In this document: positions 16,138-24,311 of the stretch, one piece after another | Layout of the letters: every line of letters begins with the position of its first letter | Numbering within the stretch: position 1 is the first letter of the stretch | Assembly (NCBI RefSeq): GCF_040812395.1 | Contig: NZ_JBFNXH010000009.1 | Location: forward strand, 159,363 to 223,362 | DNA length: 64,000 nt | Direction of reading: 5' to 3' | Source: Paenibacillus_E sp040812395 | GTDB lineage: Bacteria > Bacillota > Bacilli > Paenibacillales > NBRC-103111 | Position numbers and translations under genes: made by a program | Notes under the pieces: model-generated | Told to the model about the DNA's origin: nothing | Database searches by the model: none | The model's input: only the letters and a program-made list of their open reading frames with translations

Positions 16138-16884
16138 TTACACCCAACCGCCATCCTGCGGGATAGCAACTTGATGCTGGAGATCTTCCGCGGCGAGCTG
16201 AAGGCTCAGATCCGCTCTTGTTACGAGGCAATGATTGATCGCATCCATATGGACGGCAACGACCTTCGTATAGGGCGCGTGCTTGCATACCTGTACAATA
16301 TCTTCCGCTTCCATGGTGATCGCATCACCGACTGTGAACCGCGCACCGCCGGCGTTAACAACGGTCACATCCGGGCGAAAAGCTGCGAGCGCCAGCTCCA
16401 CTTCGCTGCACCAAATGGTATCGCCTGCCACATACAGCGTCGGTTCACCGTCTGCTTGGAACACGAATCCGGAGACACGGCCCATTCTGAGGCCGATTTC
16501 GCCTGTTCCATGCTGTCCGCCTGTACGGCTGATCCGAATGCCATGGGTCGTGATGGCCGATTCGATAGAGGTTACTGCCGTAAACTCACGAGATGTGAAT
16601 GTCTCTTCATCACCTGGCTGGCAGAAAATCGGTATCGATTTAGACAATGATGCAGCCGCCGCATCATCCCAGTGATCGCGGTGCAAGTGCGTCACGATCA
16701 CGGCATCTGGCTGAAGCCATGCGTCTAAAGTGGCGGGCAGAGCAACCAGCGGATTGCGCCGTTCGTTCGCGGTTCCCGGAATTGCCGGATTGGCTCCCGC
16801 TTCGCTAAACATCGGATCAATCAGGAATGTCGAGCCTGCATATTCAAGCCAAAGCGTTGCGTGCCGGATGAGCTGTAATTTCAT
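16138..16884 (-). CDS. MBL-fold metal-dependent hydrolase
   Basis: 248 residues. The metallo-beta-lactamase metal motif is V-T-H-L-H-R-D-H-W-D near residue 65, followed by the later ligands in Y-V-A-G-D-T-I-W and A-V-H-M-D-A-I-N-H-C. The N-terminal L-I-R-H-A-T-L-W-L-E-Y-A-G and F-L-I-D-P-M-F resemble the UlaG/YfiN-like and UPF0173-type hydrolases. Substrate unknown. The gene is divergent from the Lrp-type regulator at 17013 with a 128-base shared region, so that regulator may control it. It differs clearly from the two MBL paralogues at 36286 and 57188. Confidence 0.85.
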   Translation of the reverse strand: MKLQLIRHATLWLEYAGSTFLIDPMFSEAGANPAIPGTANERRNPLVALPATLDAWLQPDAVIVTHLHRDHWDDAAAASLSKSIPIFCQPGDEETFTSREFTAVTSIESAITTHGIRISRTGGQHGTGEIGLRMGRVSGFVFQADGEPTLYVAGDTIWCSEVELALAAFRPDVTVVNAGGARFTVGDAITMEAEDIVQVCKHAPYTKVVAVHMDAINHCLVTRADLSLQLAAEDLQHQVAIPQDGGWV

Positions 16885-17012
16885 ATCAAATGCACCTCTT
16901 ATCGGAAAATAGTGAATCTGTTACAATTATAAAAAAAACGGACCGACACGCATACAACTCTATGAAAAGGAATACAAGTTTTCATTTTCATCATGAAAGG
17001 AAATAAGCGACG

Positions 17013-17441
17013 ATGAACAACTCCACGATCGATGAGATCGATCTGCGGATATTGCAATGTTTAGTGGAAGATGCGACACGATCCAACAAAGTGATTGGCG
17101 AACTCGTCCACCTGACGGGTCAAGCCGTAGGCGCGCGCGTGCGGAAGATGCAGGATACCGGTCTCATTGAAGGCTACACCTTGCGCTGGAATCCCGATAA
17201 AATCGGGTTAACGGTGCATGCTTTTGTGTCTGTTTTTATGATCTCGGGCACGATGCACCAATCTTTCCAAGCCTTCGCTCAGCAAAATAGCCAGATCGTT
17301 GAGGTGCATCGAGTCAGCGGCGAGGGCTGCTATTGGCTGCGTCTGCGCGTCGGCTCATCTCAGGAGCTGAGCAGCCTTTTGGATAAATTGCTGCAGTTTG
17401 GGAATTACAGGCTAAGCTTGTCAATTGGGCAGGTGAAATAA
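17013..17441 (+). CDS. Lrp/AsnC family transcriptional regulator
   Basis: 142 residues: an N-terminal helix-turn-helix (I-D-E-I-D-L-R-I-L-Q-C-L-V-E-D-A-T-R-S, then V-G-A-R-V-R-K-M-Q-D-T-G-L-I-E-G-Y) and a C-terminal RAM domain with the V-H-R-V-S-G-E-G-C-Y-W-L turn, where amino-acid or other small ligands bind between dimers. Length and order are standard for the family. It is divergent from the MBL hydrolase, its most probable target. ATG at 17013 has AAAGGAAAT upstream. Confidence 0.9.
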   Translation: MNNSTIDEIDLRILQCLVEDATRSNKVIGELVHLTGQAVGARVRKMQDTGLIEGYTLRWNPDKIGLTVHAFVSVFMISGTMHQSFQAFAQQNSQIVEVHRVSGEGCYWLRLRVGSSQELSSLLDKLLQFGNYRLSLSIGQVK

Positions 17442-17492
17442 CGAAAGAAGCCCTTAACAAGGCCGCCGGTTGACGGATCGCACAAGCTAGTT

Positions 17493-17543
17493 AAAAGTCT
17501 GCGAGTTTCCGGCCGTGAATAGGCCGGAAACTCGCAGACTTTT
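17493..17543. terminator. Strong bidirectional terminator, perfect 22-bp hairpin
   Basis: AAAAGTCTGCGAGTTTCCGG and two further bases (17493-17514) are exactly complementary to 17522-17543 across the 7-base loop GTGAATA. A-tracts and T-tracts flank both sides, so it can end the Lrp transcript from the left and the ECF transcript from the right. Confidence 0.88.
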
Positions 17544-17544
17544 G

Positions 17545-19266
17545 TTAATTTCGTATAACTACCAGTAGGCCAAAACATATAATACCGCAGGCCACGAGCA
17601 GTGAATCCGCCCCTCGCCATTGTAATAAATCGCTTTTGAGGGCGATCTGCTTCCCATCGATCTTCTTCATCTCCATCGCAACCGTCATCTCTTCTGCTTT
17701 ATAAAACATCGAAAGCAGCAGCGGTACAACGAGCGCCGGAATATCTCTGGCGCGCACCGCGCCTGGGCGTAAAGCTGCTTTGCCTCTTGCCCGCACAATG
17801 GCGGAGAAGCGCTGCCACTCCCGCAAAATGAGCGGAATAAAACGGAAAATAAGGGAAACCGCCAAAGCGAAGGATTCCACTGGCAATTTGACCTTTTTTA
17901 AATAGTGCAGCGCCCAGTTAAGCCCCTGCACCAATTGGCCGTAAGGCGTGGTAGCCGCCAGCCAGTAGCCGGCAATAACGACTATGAACAGGCGAGTCAC
18001 GTTTAACAGTGTGATCCATGCCCTGTCCACCGAGAAGCCTATTGGGAAATAGCTATTTGCCGCAGCAATTTGCAGGCCTGCAAGCCCAACGGAGAAGGCC
18101 ATGAACATCAGGAAAGGCCACGCGATCTTGAGGCCGCCGCGCAGGGCGGTGCGCGGGAGCCCGATAAAGGCGAGCGCGACAGGCAGCGCTGCCGCTGCGA
18201 GTCCAATCCACTGCTGCTGCAGCATCGATCCGATGACGAGCAGCAGGTAGAGCAGCCACTTCGCCCGCGGATCCAGCCGGAGCCAAGCCGGCTGTTTGGC
18301 CGGCAGCTCAGCGGCATCCGCAGCCGGCTGCACCGCCGCTCTGGCTGCGGATGCCTCGGGCGGCACTGCGGCGCCCTCCGCAGGCCTCGCCGGCTGGGCG
18401 GCTCCGCGGTGCGTGCTGGCCGCGCGCACAAGCAGCGCCGCTGCGATCGCCTCCGCGGCGAGCTCCGGCGTGAGCCGGTCGGGCGCGATGGCGATGCCGC
18501 TGCGCGCGAGCGACTGCGCGGCCTCCACGCAGCTCGGGAGGCCGACACCCGCGCGAACGAGCAGCTCCGGCTCGCGGCAGAGCGCAGCAGGCGAGCCGTC
18601 GGCGACGATCGCGCCGCTCTCCATCACGAGGACACGATCCGCGAGCGGAAAAAACGTGTCCAGATCGTGCGTGGCGATGACGAAGCCGCCGCACGGCATG
18701 TCCCGCTCGCGAATAAGGCGCAGCAATTCGCGGACAGCCGCCGCCTCCAGACCGGCGGTCGGCTCATCCATGAGGAGCCAGTCCGGCGCGGTGGCGAAGG
18801 TTGTAGCCAGCGCAAGCCGGCGCTGCTCGCCGCCGCTTAGCGCAAAGGGCGACCGATCCATGGCGAAGACGCCACATGGATCGAAGTCCTCGCAAGCGGC
18901 GCGGATTCGCCGCTCGTTCTCTTGCGTCCCGAGTCGGTAGGGGCGCAGCGAATAGGCAAATTCGCGGCGAATGCTGCCGGCGAATAATTGCTGTTCGGGG
19001 AACTGGAACGTTAGCCCCAGGCGCAGCAAATGTTTAGGATCGACCTTCCCTTTTTGCCATAGCGGTTGATCGTCCAGCCTGATCTCCCCTGACGAAGGCT
19101 CCAAAATACCTGCTAGCATTTGCAGCAGCGTAGATTTCCCGGAGCCCGTGTGCCCTATCAGCAGCGTTACCGTACCTGCCTCAAAAGTAAGATCAAGTCC
19201 CTTCAATAAAAAATGATTGCTATCATCAGGAGCGCAAACGCTCACGTGTTTCATGGTCAGTGTCAT
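17545..19266 (-). CDS. ECF transporter ATPase-EcfT fusion (biotin module)
   Basis: 573 residues, a fusion of two normally separate subunits. Residues about 1-230 are an ECF-type ATPase: Walker A G-H-T-G-S-G-K-S-T, Q-loop F-Q-F-P-E-Q-Q-L-F, signature L-S-G-G-E-Q-R-R and Walker B L-L-M-D-E-P-T-A-G. Residues about 285-325 are an alanine/proline-rich linker. Residues about 330-573 are the transmembrane T subunit with the coupling helix motif V-R-A-R-G-K-A near 500; the second motif, usually A-R-G or A-R-S, reads M-E-M-K-K here. The gene overlaps ecfA by the ATGA at 19263-19266. With bioY across the divergent promoter it forms a dedicated biotin importer. Confidence 0.88.
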   Translation of the reverse strand: MTLTMKHVSVCAPDDSNHFLLKGLDLTFEAGTVTLLIGHTGSGKSTLLQMLAGILEPSSGEIRLDDQPLWQKGKVDPKHLLRLGLTFQFPEQQLFAGSIRREFAYSLRPYRLGTQENERRIRAACEDFDPCGVFAMDRSPFALSGGEQRRLALATTFATAPDWLLMDEPTAGLEAAAVRELLRLIRERDMPCGGFVIATHDLDTFFPLADRVLVMESGAIVADGSPAALCREPELLVRAGVGLPSCVEAAQSLARSGIAIAPDRLTPELAAEAIAAALLVRAASTHRGAAQPARPAEGAAVPPEASAARAAVQPAADAAELPAKQPAWLRLDPRAKWLLYLLLVIGSMLQQQWIGLAAAALPVALAFIGLPRTALRGGLKIAWPFLMFMAFSVGLAGLQIAAANSYFPIGFSVDRAWITLLNVTRLFIVVIAGYWLAATTPYGQLVQGLNWALHYLKKVKLPVESFALAVSLIFRFIPLILREWQRFSAIVRARGKAALRPGAVRARDIPALVVPLLLSMFYKAEEMTVAMEMKKIDGKQIALKSDLLQWRGADSLLVACGIICFGLLVVIRN

Positions 19267-20096
19267 CGCTCTGACACCGCCTCGGCCAGTTCATCTGCAT
19301 GCAGCGGGTAGCTTTGAAGCCTGCAACCGCGTTCCAGTAAAGCCAACGCAGTCTGTACGACGAAAGGGGGCTCAAGCCCTAACCTTGTGCACGGGGTCGG
19401 CCCATCTTCACCCTTTTCCCCGTAAAAGAACGCTCTCGGCGCTCCGTCAAAAGCAACTTCTCCACCGCCGAATGCGACCATCCTTCCCGCTTCCGCCGCC
19501 TCTTCCAAACGATGTGTGATCCACACGATTGCCGTGCCTCCCTTATGCGCTCGACGCACAGCCTGCAAGACGTCCTGCCTTGCCGCTGGATCCAGCATTG
19601 CAGTAGGCTCGTCGAGTACGAGCAAGGAAGGTTTGGCCGCGAGGGCCGCTGCGATATTGACCAATTGTTTTTGGCCGCCAGATAACCGATGGAGCGCGCG
19701 GTTCAGCGGCACTGATAAACCAACAACCCTCAGCGCTTCACGGTAAAATGCAGCGCGTTCTTCTGGTGACATATGCTGCGTACCTGGTATATACTGCATC
19801 TCTTCTTCCACGGTATCCCCGACGAACTGGGCATCGGGAATTTGCAAAACGCCGCGAACCGGCGTTTTGCCTTCCTCCGCCTTATGTTCAAACCGCCCGC
19901 TGGAGAGCGGACATAAGCCAAGCAGCACGCTCGCCAGCGTGCTTTTGCCGCTGCCGTTAGCCCCGGTGACGACAATCCATTCTCCTCTATGTATATCAAT
20001 CGAAATGTTGGACCACACCTGCCGGCCCCGATTGGTTTCAGTTCCATAAATGACGGAAGCCTGCTGGAGCGACGCCACTATCACTTTATTTGACAT
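19263..20096 (-). CDS. ECF transporter ATPase subunit
   Basis: 277 residues. Walker A is G-A-N-G-S-G-K-S-T near residue 45, the Q-loop reads V-L-Q-I-P-D-A-Q-F-V-G-D-T-V-E-E-E as in EcfA1-type subunits, the signature is L-S-G-G-Q-K-Q, and Walker B is L-L-V-L-D-E-P-T-A. It would pair with the ATPase half of the downstream fusion protein to form the heterodimer that powers substrate release from the S component. It is transcribed away from bioY and starts 115 bases from it, with a BirA-like operator between. Confidence 0.9.
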   Translation of the reverse strand: MSNKVIVASLQQASVIYGTETNRGRQVWSNISIDIHRGEWIVVTGANGSGKSTLASVLLGLCPLSSGRFEHKAEEGKTPVRGVLQIPDAQFVGDTVEEEMQYIPGTQHMSPEERAAFYREALRVVGLSVPLNRALHRLSGGQKQLVNIAAALAAKPSLLVLDEPTAMLDPAARQDVLQAVRRAHKGGTAIVWITHRLEEAAEAGRMVAFGGGEVAFDGAPRAFFYGEKGEDGPTPCTRLGLEPPFVVQTALALLERGCRLQSYPLHADELAEAVSER

Positions 20097-20145
20097 ATGA
20101 AAATTGTTCCTTTCACTTTCTCAAAAGATATGCTATGATCTCAAT

Positions 20146-20179
20146 TGTCAACCACTGTCTTCTATATATAGTTGACAAT
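20146..20179. promoter_or_regulatory. BirA-like biotin operator between ecfA and bioY
   Basis: TTGTCAAC (20146-20153) and GTTGACAA (20172-20179) are exact inverted arms separated by 18 bases, the arm type and spacing known for BirA operators of biotin genes. The site lies in the middle of the divergent intergenic region and overlaps the TATATAT stretch where bioY would be initiated, so BirA-biotin could silence both directions. Confidence 0.78.
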
Positions 20180-20211
20180 GCAATACACTAACAATAGCAG
20201 AAGCAGGAGCG

Positions 20212-20829
20212 ATGAACAATATGAAGTTAACTCTTCGAGGCATTGTATTTAGCGCATTATTTGCGGCCATTCTAGTTTTATTCAGTTTTGTCAGTATACC
20301 ACTTGGCTTTACCCCTGTCCCTATTACACTCCAAACGCTAGCAGTAATGCTTGCAGGCGGTCTGCTCGGAGCCCGTTATGGATTTCTCAGCATGGCGCTT
20401 GTTGTCGTGCTGACGGCGATCGGCTTCCCGCTGCTACACGGTACAGGCGGATTAAGCGTAATCCTCGGACCTACAGGCGGATTCATTCTAATCTGGCCCT
20501 TTGCCGCAGGACTTATCGGACTTGTGATGCCGCGGATTCGCTTGCAAGGCGCTATGGGTTACGTTGCTGCATTTGTCGTACTTGAACTATTCGGTTCCCT
20601 GTTTCTATATGTTGCTGGCGTGCCATGGTTAATGCACAAGGTACCTACGCTCACTTTCTCAAAAGCAATGTTCAACGCCTGCTACCCCTTCCTTCCTGGG
20701 GATGCTGTTAAAGCAGTCGTCGCGGCGCTTATTATTGCGCCAGTGCGCCAGGTTTTCCCGCCTCATCGGCTCACAGGTTCGAACTCGCGCAACGTTGTGC
20801 AGCAGCCTCAAGATGCGAAGTTGCTGTAA
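20212..20829 (+). CDS. bioY: BioY biotin transporter substrate-binding component
   Basis: 205 residues with six predicted membrane segments. The family signature is visible as P-L-G-F-T-P-V-P-I-T-L-Q-T-L-A-V-M-L-A-G near residue 28, then G-G-L-L-G and G-P-T-G-G-F-I near 90. The C-terminal F-L-P-G-D-A-V-K-A-V-V-A-A is also typical. BioY binds biotin in the membrane and works best with an ECF energising module, here supplied by the divergent ecfA and ATPase-EcfT genes. Two nearby ATG codons (20212, 20221) fit the AGGAG site. A terminator follows at 20881. Confidence 0.93.
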   Translation: MNNMKLTLRGIVFSALFAAILVLFSFVSIPLGFTPVPITLQTLAVMLAGGLLGARYGFLSMALVVVLTAIGFPLLHGTGGLSVILGPTGGFILIWPFAAGLIGLVMPRIRLQGAMGYVAAFVVLELFGSLFLYVAGVPWLMHKVPTLTFSKAMFNACYPFLPGDAVKAVVAALIIAPVRQVFPPHRLTGSNSRNVVQQPQDAKLL

Positions 20830-20880
20830 AGGTACACCTGATCCGTACGAAACGTAAATGTAGACTGACCCCAGAAATTG

Positions 20881-20932
20881 AAACAGCGACAGTCATGGAC
20901 GAGAAAATAAAGTCCTAGACTGTCGCTGTTTT
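20881..20932 (+). terminator. Terminator after bioY
   Basis: AAACAGCGACAGTC (20881-20894) pairs with GACTGTCGCTGTTTT (20918-20932), extended by GGAC/GTCC inside. A T-rich end follows. The remaining gap to 21200 holds a short minus-strand frame without a ribosome site, which I do not call as a gene. Confidence 0.75.
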
Positions 20933-21203
20933 CATTGAACTAACGTTTTCCGTTAGGTTAAATCCCGCCCACTGATCATTGAAGAGTTCGACGAGCTTCT
21001 GTGCGCGGTGGCGGTTGATACAGCCAAAGTCATGTAGGACAGCAAGATGGTATTCAGGTCCAATGTCTGTTCGGAAGTTGAGAGTTATATCGCGCAAATT
21101 ACTACTTTCATACCGATGCCTACACCGATGTATAAGTCGGAGTGGCATCGGTATATTTATGTTCTTTATTCTGCGCTTTTCAAACAAAGTATTTTATTTG
21201 AAA

Positions 21204-21239
21204 TACTACATTGACAGTCATAGTAGTGTGTCGTATTAT
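21204..21239 (+). promoter_or_regulatory. Sigma-A promoter of the PadR operon with dyad
   Basis: TTGACA (21211-21216) and TATTAT (21234-21239) are spaced by 17 bases. ACTAC (21205-21209) and GTAGT (21222-21226) form an inverted pair that straddles the -35 box, a likely site for the PadR protein encoded directly downstream. Confidence 0.7.
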
Positions 21240-21258
21240 AAAAATGCGAGGTGATTAC

Positions 21259-21588
21259 ATGAGCGAGAGCAAACTTACATCCGACCTGCTGCGCGGACAT
21301 ACCGATACGATGATTTTACGGCTCTTATCCGAAGCTGACCGCTACGGGTACGAGATTGTCAAACTGATTGCCGAGCGCTCGGGCGGCGAGTATGAATTAA
21401 AGGAAGCCACGATGTACTCCAGCGTCCGGCGGCTTGAAACAGACGGCGATATCGAGTGGTATTGGGGCGATGAATCTCAGGGCGGACGGCGAAAGTATTT
21501 TAGGATTACCGAAAAAGGCAAGGATACTTACGCCCGCAATAAAAGCAATTGGGAGTATTCGAAGCGTGTACTAGAAAATTTATTATAA
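21259..21588 (+). CDS. PadR family transcriptional regulator
   Basis: About 109 residues: R-G-H-T-D-T-M-I-L-R-L-L-S-E, then Y-G-Y-E-I-V-K-L-I, the L-K-E-A-T-M-Y-S-S-V-R-R-L recognition helix and the wing G-G-R-R-K-Y-F-R-I-T-E-K-G. This is the PadR-type winged helix of subfamily 2 size. The start at 21259 (M-S-E-S-K) follows GAGGTGAT; the longer frame from 21211 runs through the promoter. It heads an operon with a HAAS/pentapeptide protein and an ABC exporter, the usual arrangement for regulators that sense drugs or envelope stress. Confidence 0.92.
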   Translation: MSESKLTSDLLRGHTDTMILRLLSEADRYGYEIVKLIAERSGGEYELKEATMYSSVRRLETDGDIEWYWGDESQGGRRKYFRITEKGKDTYARNKSNWEYSKRVLENLL

Positions 21589-21603
21589 AGGAGATTTGAT
21601 GAG

Positions 21604-22470
21604 ATGAATCCAAAATTGACGAACTATTTGAACGGCGTTTTCACACCATACGATGGGGTAAAAAGCGTTACCGAATTAAAGGCGGACCTGCACTCCGATT
21701 TGCAAGAACGATACCTCGAACTAAAAGCCGAGGGCAAAGACGATGAAACAGCGTTTAATATAACTATAGAGAGCATCGGCGACATCGAGCAAACGATACT
21801 GGAGGTCGCCAACCTCTCCCGCTCGCTGGAGCGGCAAGTAGTGACAAACTTTAGCGCAAGCAACCTGACGAAAAGCGACTTTGCAGGCGTGACTGCGCAT
21901 AAAGGTCAATTTAATGCTAGCGCGTTGCGCGGTGCCGACTTTGCGGGCGCAGACTTGACCGGAAGTTCATTTAAGAGCAGTGATTTACGCGAAGCCAATT
22001 TTGATGGCGCGAATCTGACGGACTGCAGCCTATCCACTTTAGACCTTTCGAATGCGAGCTTCAATAAATCGATCCTTGTACGTACCAACTTCAGTATTTC
22101 GGGACTGGATGGAGCCACATTCACAGGCGCAAAACTGACCGACGTCACGCTAACCAAAATCGACCTTAGAAAAACAATCTTTGAAGGTTGTATCTTTGAC
22201 GGTGTGGACTTCAAATATTCCGATTTGAGCGGGCTGCGTCTAGACGGGCAAACCTTTATCGGCGTTAAGTTTGACAAGTCGGCATTAAACGAAGTTTCGT
22301 TTAGGGGTGCTACACTCAAGAATGTGTCTTTTCAGGCTTTCTTTTCATTGACCAATAAGTATTACCGTGGCATCAAAACCATCTGCTTTGACGGAGCGAT
22401 GATGGATAAGTTGACTTATGCCTCACTTAAGGGCATGGGAGCCGATTTGTCTAAGGTTACTGTTCGATAA
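21604..22470 (+). CDS. HAAS-like/pentapeptide-repeat protein
   Basis: 288 residues. The first 80 residues form a helical domain like the HAAS/DUF1700-type modules that follow PadR genes (L-K-A-D-L-H-S-D-L-Q-E-R-Y, then D-E-T-A-F-N-I-T-I-E-S-I-G-D-I-E). From about residue 85 to 235 there are many A-(D/N)-(L/F)-x-x pentapeptides, for example L-R-G-A-D-F-A-G-A-D-L-T-G-S-S-F, which fold as a right-handed quadrilateral beta helix. There is no membrane segment. Such repeats can mimic DNA or act as scaffolds; the role here is unknown but the tight operon with PadR and an ABC exporter suggests regulation or self-protection. Confidence 0.85.
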   Translation: MNPKLTNYLNGVFTPYDGVKSVTELKADLHSDLQERYLELKAEGKDDETAFNITIESIGDIEQTILEVANLSRSLERQVVTNFSASNLTKSDFAGVTAHKGQFNASALRGADFAGADLTGSSFKSSDLREANFDGANLTDCSLSTLDLSNASFNKSILVRTNFSISGLDGATFTGAKLTDVTLTKIDLRKTIFEGCIFDGVDFKYSDLSGLRLDGQTFIGVKFDKSALNEVSFRGATLKNVSFQAFFSLTNKYYRGIKTICFDGAMMDKLTYASLKGMGADLSKVTVR

Positions 22471-22484
22471 GGAGGAGGAAGTTT

Positions 22485-23246
22485 ATGCAAAACAATTCAA
22501 TTAAAGTGGTTGGGCTGCAGAAATCCTACAAACAGCATCAAGTCCTAAAGGGCGTTGATTTCGAGGTGGAAAAGGGCAGTATTTTCGCCCTGCTCGGCTC
22601 CAACGGGGCGGGCAAGACAACGGTTGTCAAAATCCTCACCACGTTGCTCAAACAAGACAGCGGAACCGCGACCGTGAACGGATTCGATGTGGCGTCAAAA
22701 CCCGAGAATGTGCGGCAGGCGATCAGTCTGACCGGGCAATTTGCCGCCGTGGACGAAATTTTGACCGGACGGGAAAATCTGATCATGATTGCCAAGCTGC
22801 GATACCTCGAGAATCCGCGTCAGGTTGCGGACGACTTGCTTAAACGCTTCGGCTTGACAGACGCCGCCGACCGCAGGGCGTCTACTTATTCGGGTGGTAT
22901 GCGCCGCAGGCTCGACATCGCCTTGAGCCTTGTGGGAAAACCGCAGATCATTTTCCTCGACGAGCCGACCACTGGGCTTGACCCCGAGGCGCGCATCGAG
23001 GTTTGGAAGATTGTCAAGGAGCTTGCCGACGGCGGCACGACGGTACTCCTAACCACACAGTATTTGGAGGAGGCTGAGCAGCTTGCTGACCGAATTGCCA
23101 TTCTGCATGAGGGCAGGATTATCGCCAGCGGCACACTCTCGGAGCTAAAAAAGCTGTTCCCCTCCGCAAAGGTGGAGTATGTTGAAAAACAGCCGACATT
23201 AGAGGAGATATTCCTCGCCATCGTCGGCAAAAAGGAGGGAAAGTAA
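22485..23246 (+). CDS. ABC transporter ATP-binding protein (DrrA-like)
   Basis: 253 residues. Walker A G-S-N-G-A-G-K-T-T near residue 38, Q-loop S-L-T-G-Q-F-A-A-V-D-E, signature Y-S-G-G-M-R-R-R-L-D-I-A, Walker B I-I-F-L-D-E-P-T-T-G-L-D-P. The C-terminal tail (L-K-K-L-F-P-S-A-K, then P-T-L-E-E-I-F-L-A) is typical of drug or antibiotic exporters of the DrrA class. It directly precedes the permease gene with no gap, so the two form one exporter. Confidence 0.93.
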   Translation: MQNNSIKVVGLQKSYKQHQVLKGVDFEVEKGSIFALLGSNGAGKTTVVKILTTLLKQDSGTATVNGFDVASKPENVRQAISLTGQFAAVDEILTGRENLIMIAKLRYLENPRQVADDLLKRFGLTDAADRRASTYSGGMRRRLDIALSLVGKPQIIFLDEPTTGLDPEARIEVWKIVKELADGGTTVLLTTQYLEEAEQLADRIAILHEGRIIASGTLSELKKLFPSAKVEYVEKQPTLEEIFLAIVGKKEGK

Positions 23247-24017
23247 ATGGAGATGGTAGTAAAGAAACACTTCTTCAGCGATATGGGCGTTATGCTTGGA
23301 CGCTCCATGCGCCATATTTTCCGCAGTATGGACACCATCGTCACGGTCACCATCATGCCGATCGCGATGATGCTGCTGTTCGTCTATGTGTTCGGAGGCG
23401 CCATTCAAACCGGAACGGATAACTATGTGAATTACCTGTTGCCCGGTATACTACTGATTGCTATTGCTAGCGGCATATCCTACACGGCTTTCCGCCTGTT
23501 TACCGATGTGCAACGGGGCATATTCGAGCGGTTTCACTCCATGCCAATTTCACGTTCCACCTTACTGTGGGGGCATGTGCTGACCTCTCTGGTATCCAAC
23601 GCCATATCGGTTGTCGTCATCATTCTCGTAGCGTTGATTATGGGCTTTCGTTCGCCAGCGGGGATATTGTCATGGCTTGCAGTAGCCGGCATACTCGCGC
23701 TGTTTACGCTGGCATTAACTTGGGTCGCAGCAATTGCCGGACTGACCGCAAAATCGGTGGATGGCGCAAGCGCCTTTTCCTACCCGATTATCTTCCTGCC
23801 GTTTATCAGCTCGGCGTTTGTGCCGACCACGTCGATGCCGGCGGTCGTTCGAGCCTTTGCCGAAAACCAGCCGGTGACCTCGATCGTGGAAGCTATTCGT
23901 GCGTTACTGTCAGGTCAACCGGCGGGCAATGAGATATGGATCGCTCTTGCGTGGTGCGTCGGGATTTTGTTCGTAGCCTACTTCTTTGCAATGAGGGTGT
24001 ATAAAAAGCGGGTGTGA
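23247..24017 (+). CDS. ABC-2 type permease (DrrB-like)
   Basis: 256 residues with six predicted membrane segments: the first at M-P-I-A-M-M-L-L-F-V-Y-V-F-G-G, the later ones around L-L-P-G-I-L-L-I-A-I-A-S-G and the C-terminal W-I-A-L-A-W-C-V-G-I-L-F-V-A-Y. The N-P-V-T-like segment (E-N-Q-P-V-T-S-I-V-E-A-I-R) is the family signature for ABC-2 drug exporters. It starts at the base after the stop codon of the ATPase gene. Substrate unknown. A terminator follows at 24108. Confidence 0.92.
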   Translation: MEMVVKKHFFSDMGVMLGRSMRHIFRSMDTIVTVTIMPIAMMLLFVYVFGGAIQTGTDNYVNYLLPGILLIAIASGISYTAFRLFTDVQRGIFERFHSMPISRSTLLWGHVLTSLVSNAISVVVIILVALIMGFRSPAGILSWLAVAGILALFTLALTWVAAIAGLTAKSVDGASAFSYPIIFLPFISSAFVPTTSMPAVVRAFAENQPVTSIVEAIRALLSGQPAGNEIWIALAWCVGILFVAYFFAMRVYKKRV

Positions 24018-24107
24018 AAGCGAATAACGATATACTCATCGAAAAAAATTTCTTTAAGTTTAGGTCGTGATAATGTTCAGTCTAATAGCTTATTTTCCCA
24101 AGACCGT

Positions 24108-24152
24108 AAAAAGGCAGTTTAGAACCTGATCCAAGTTCTAAGCTGCCTTTTT
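24108..24152 (+). terminator. Terminator of the PadR-ABC operon
   Basis: AAAAAGGCAGTTTAGAAC (24108-24125) pairs with GTTCTAAGCTGCCTTTTT (24135-24152) with one bulge and ends in T residues. Confidence 0.85.
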
Positions 24153-24311
24153 CATGTCATGCTGGTCTGGCCGATTTTTACGATTTTGTAATGTGAGCCG
24201 CCGATTTTTTATTCGATTGTAATGCCCTGCCGTGTAAGCTAGATCTTGTAAACAGCAAAGACACAGCGCATTGTTCATCCTACGAATCAACTACGAACAG
24301 GAGTGGTATAC

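Noticed and set aside
18250..18450. Possible frameshift joining ATPase and EcfT
   Set aside because: The linker reads through in one frame with no stop, is rich in Ala/Pro as real linkers are, and there is no ribosome site for a separate T gene; a sequencing error cannot be fully excluded.
20915..21187. 90-residue minus-strand frame between bioY and padR
   Set aside because: It has no ribosome binding site, its 3' end runs into the bioY terminator and I recognise no family. The segment with D-I-G-P-E-Y-H-L-A-V-L might be the remnant of a gene, but I cannot support this.
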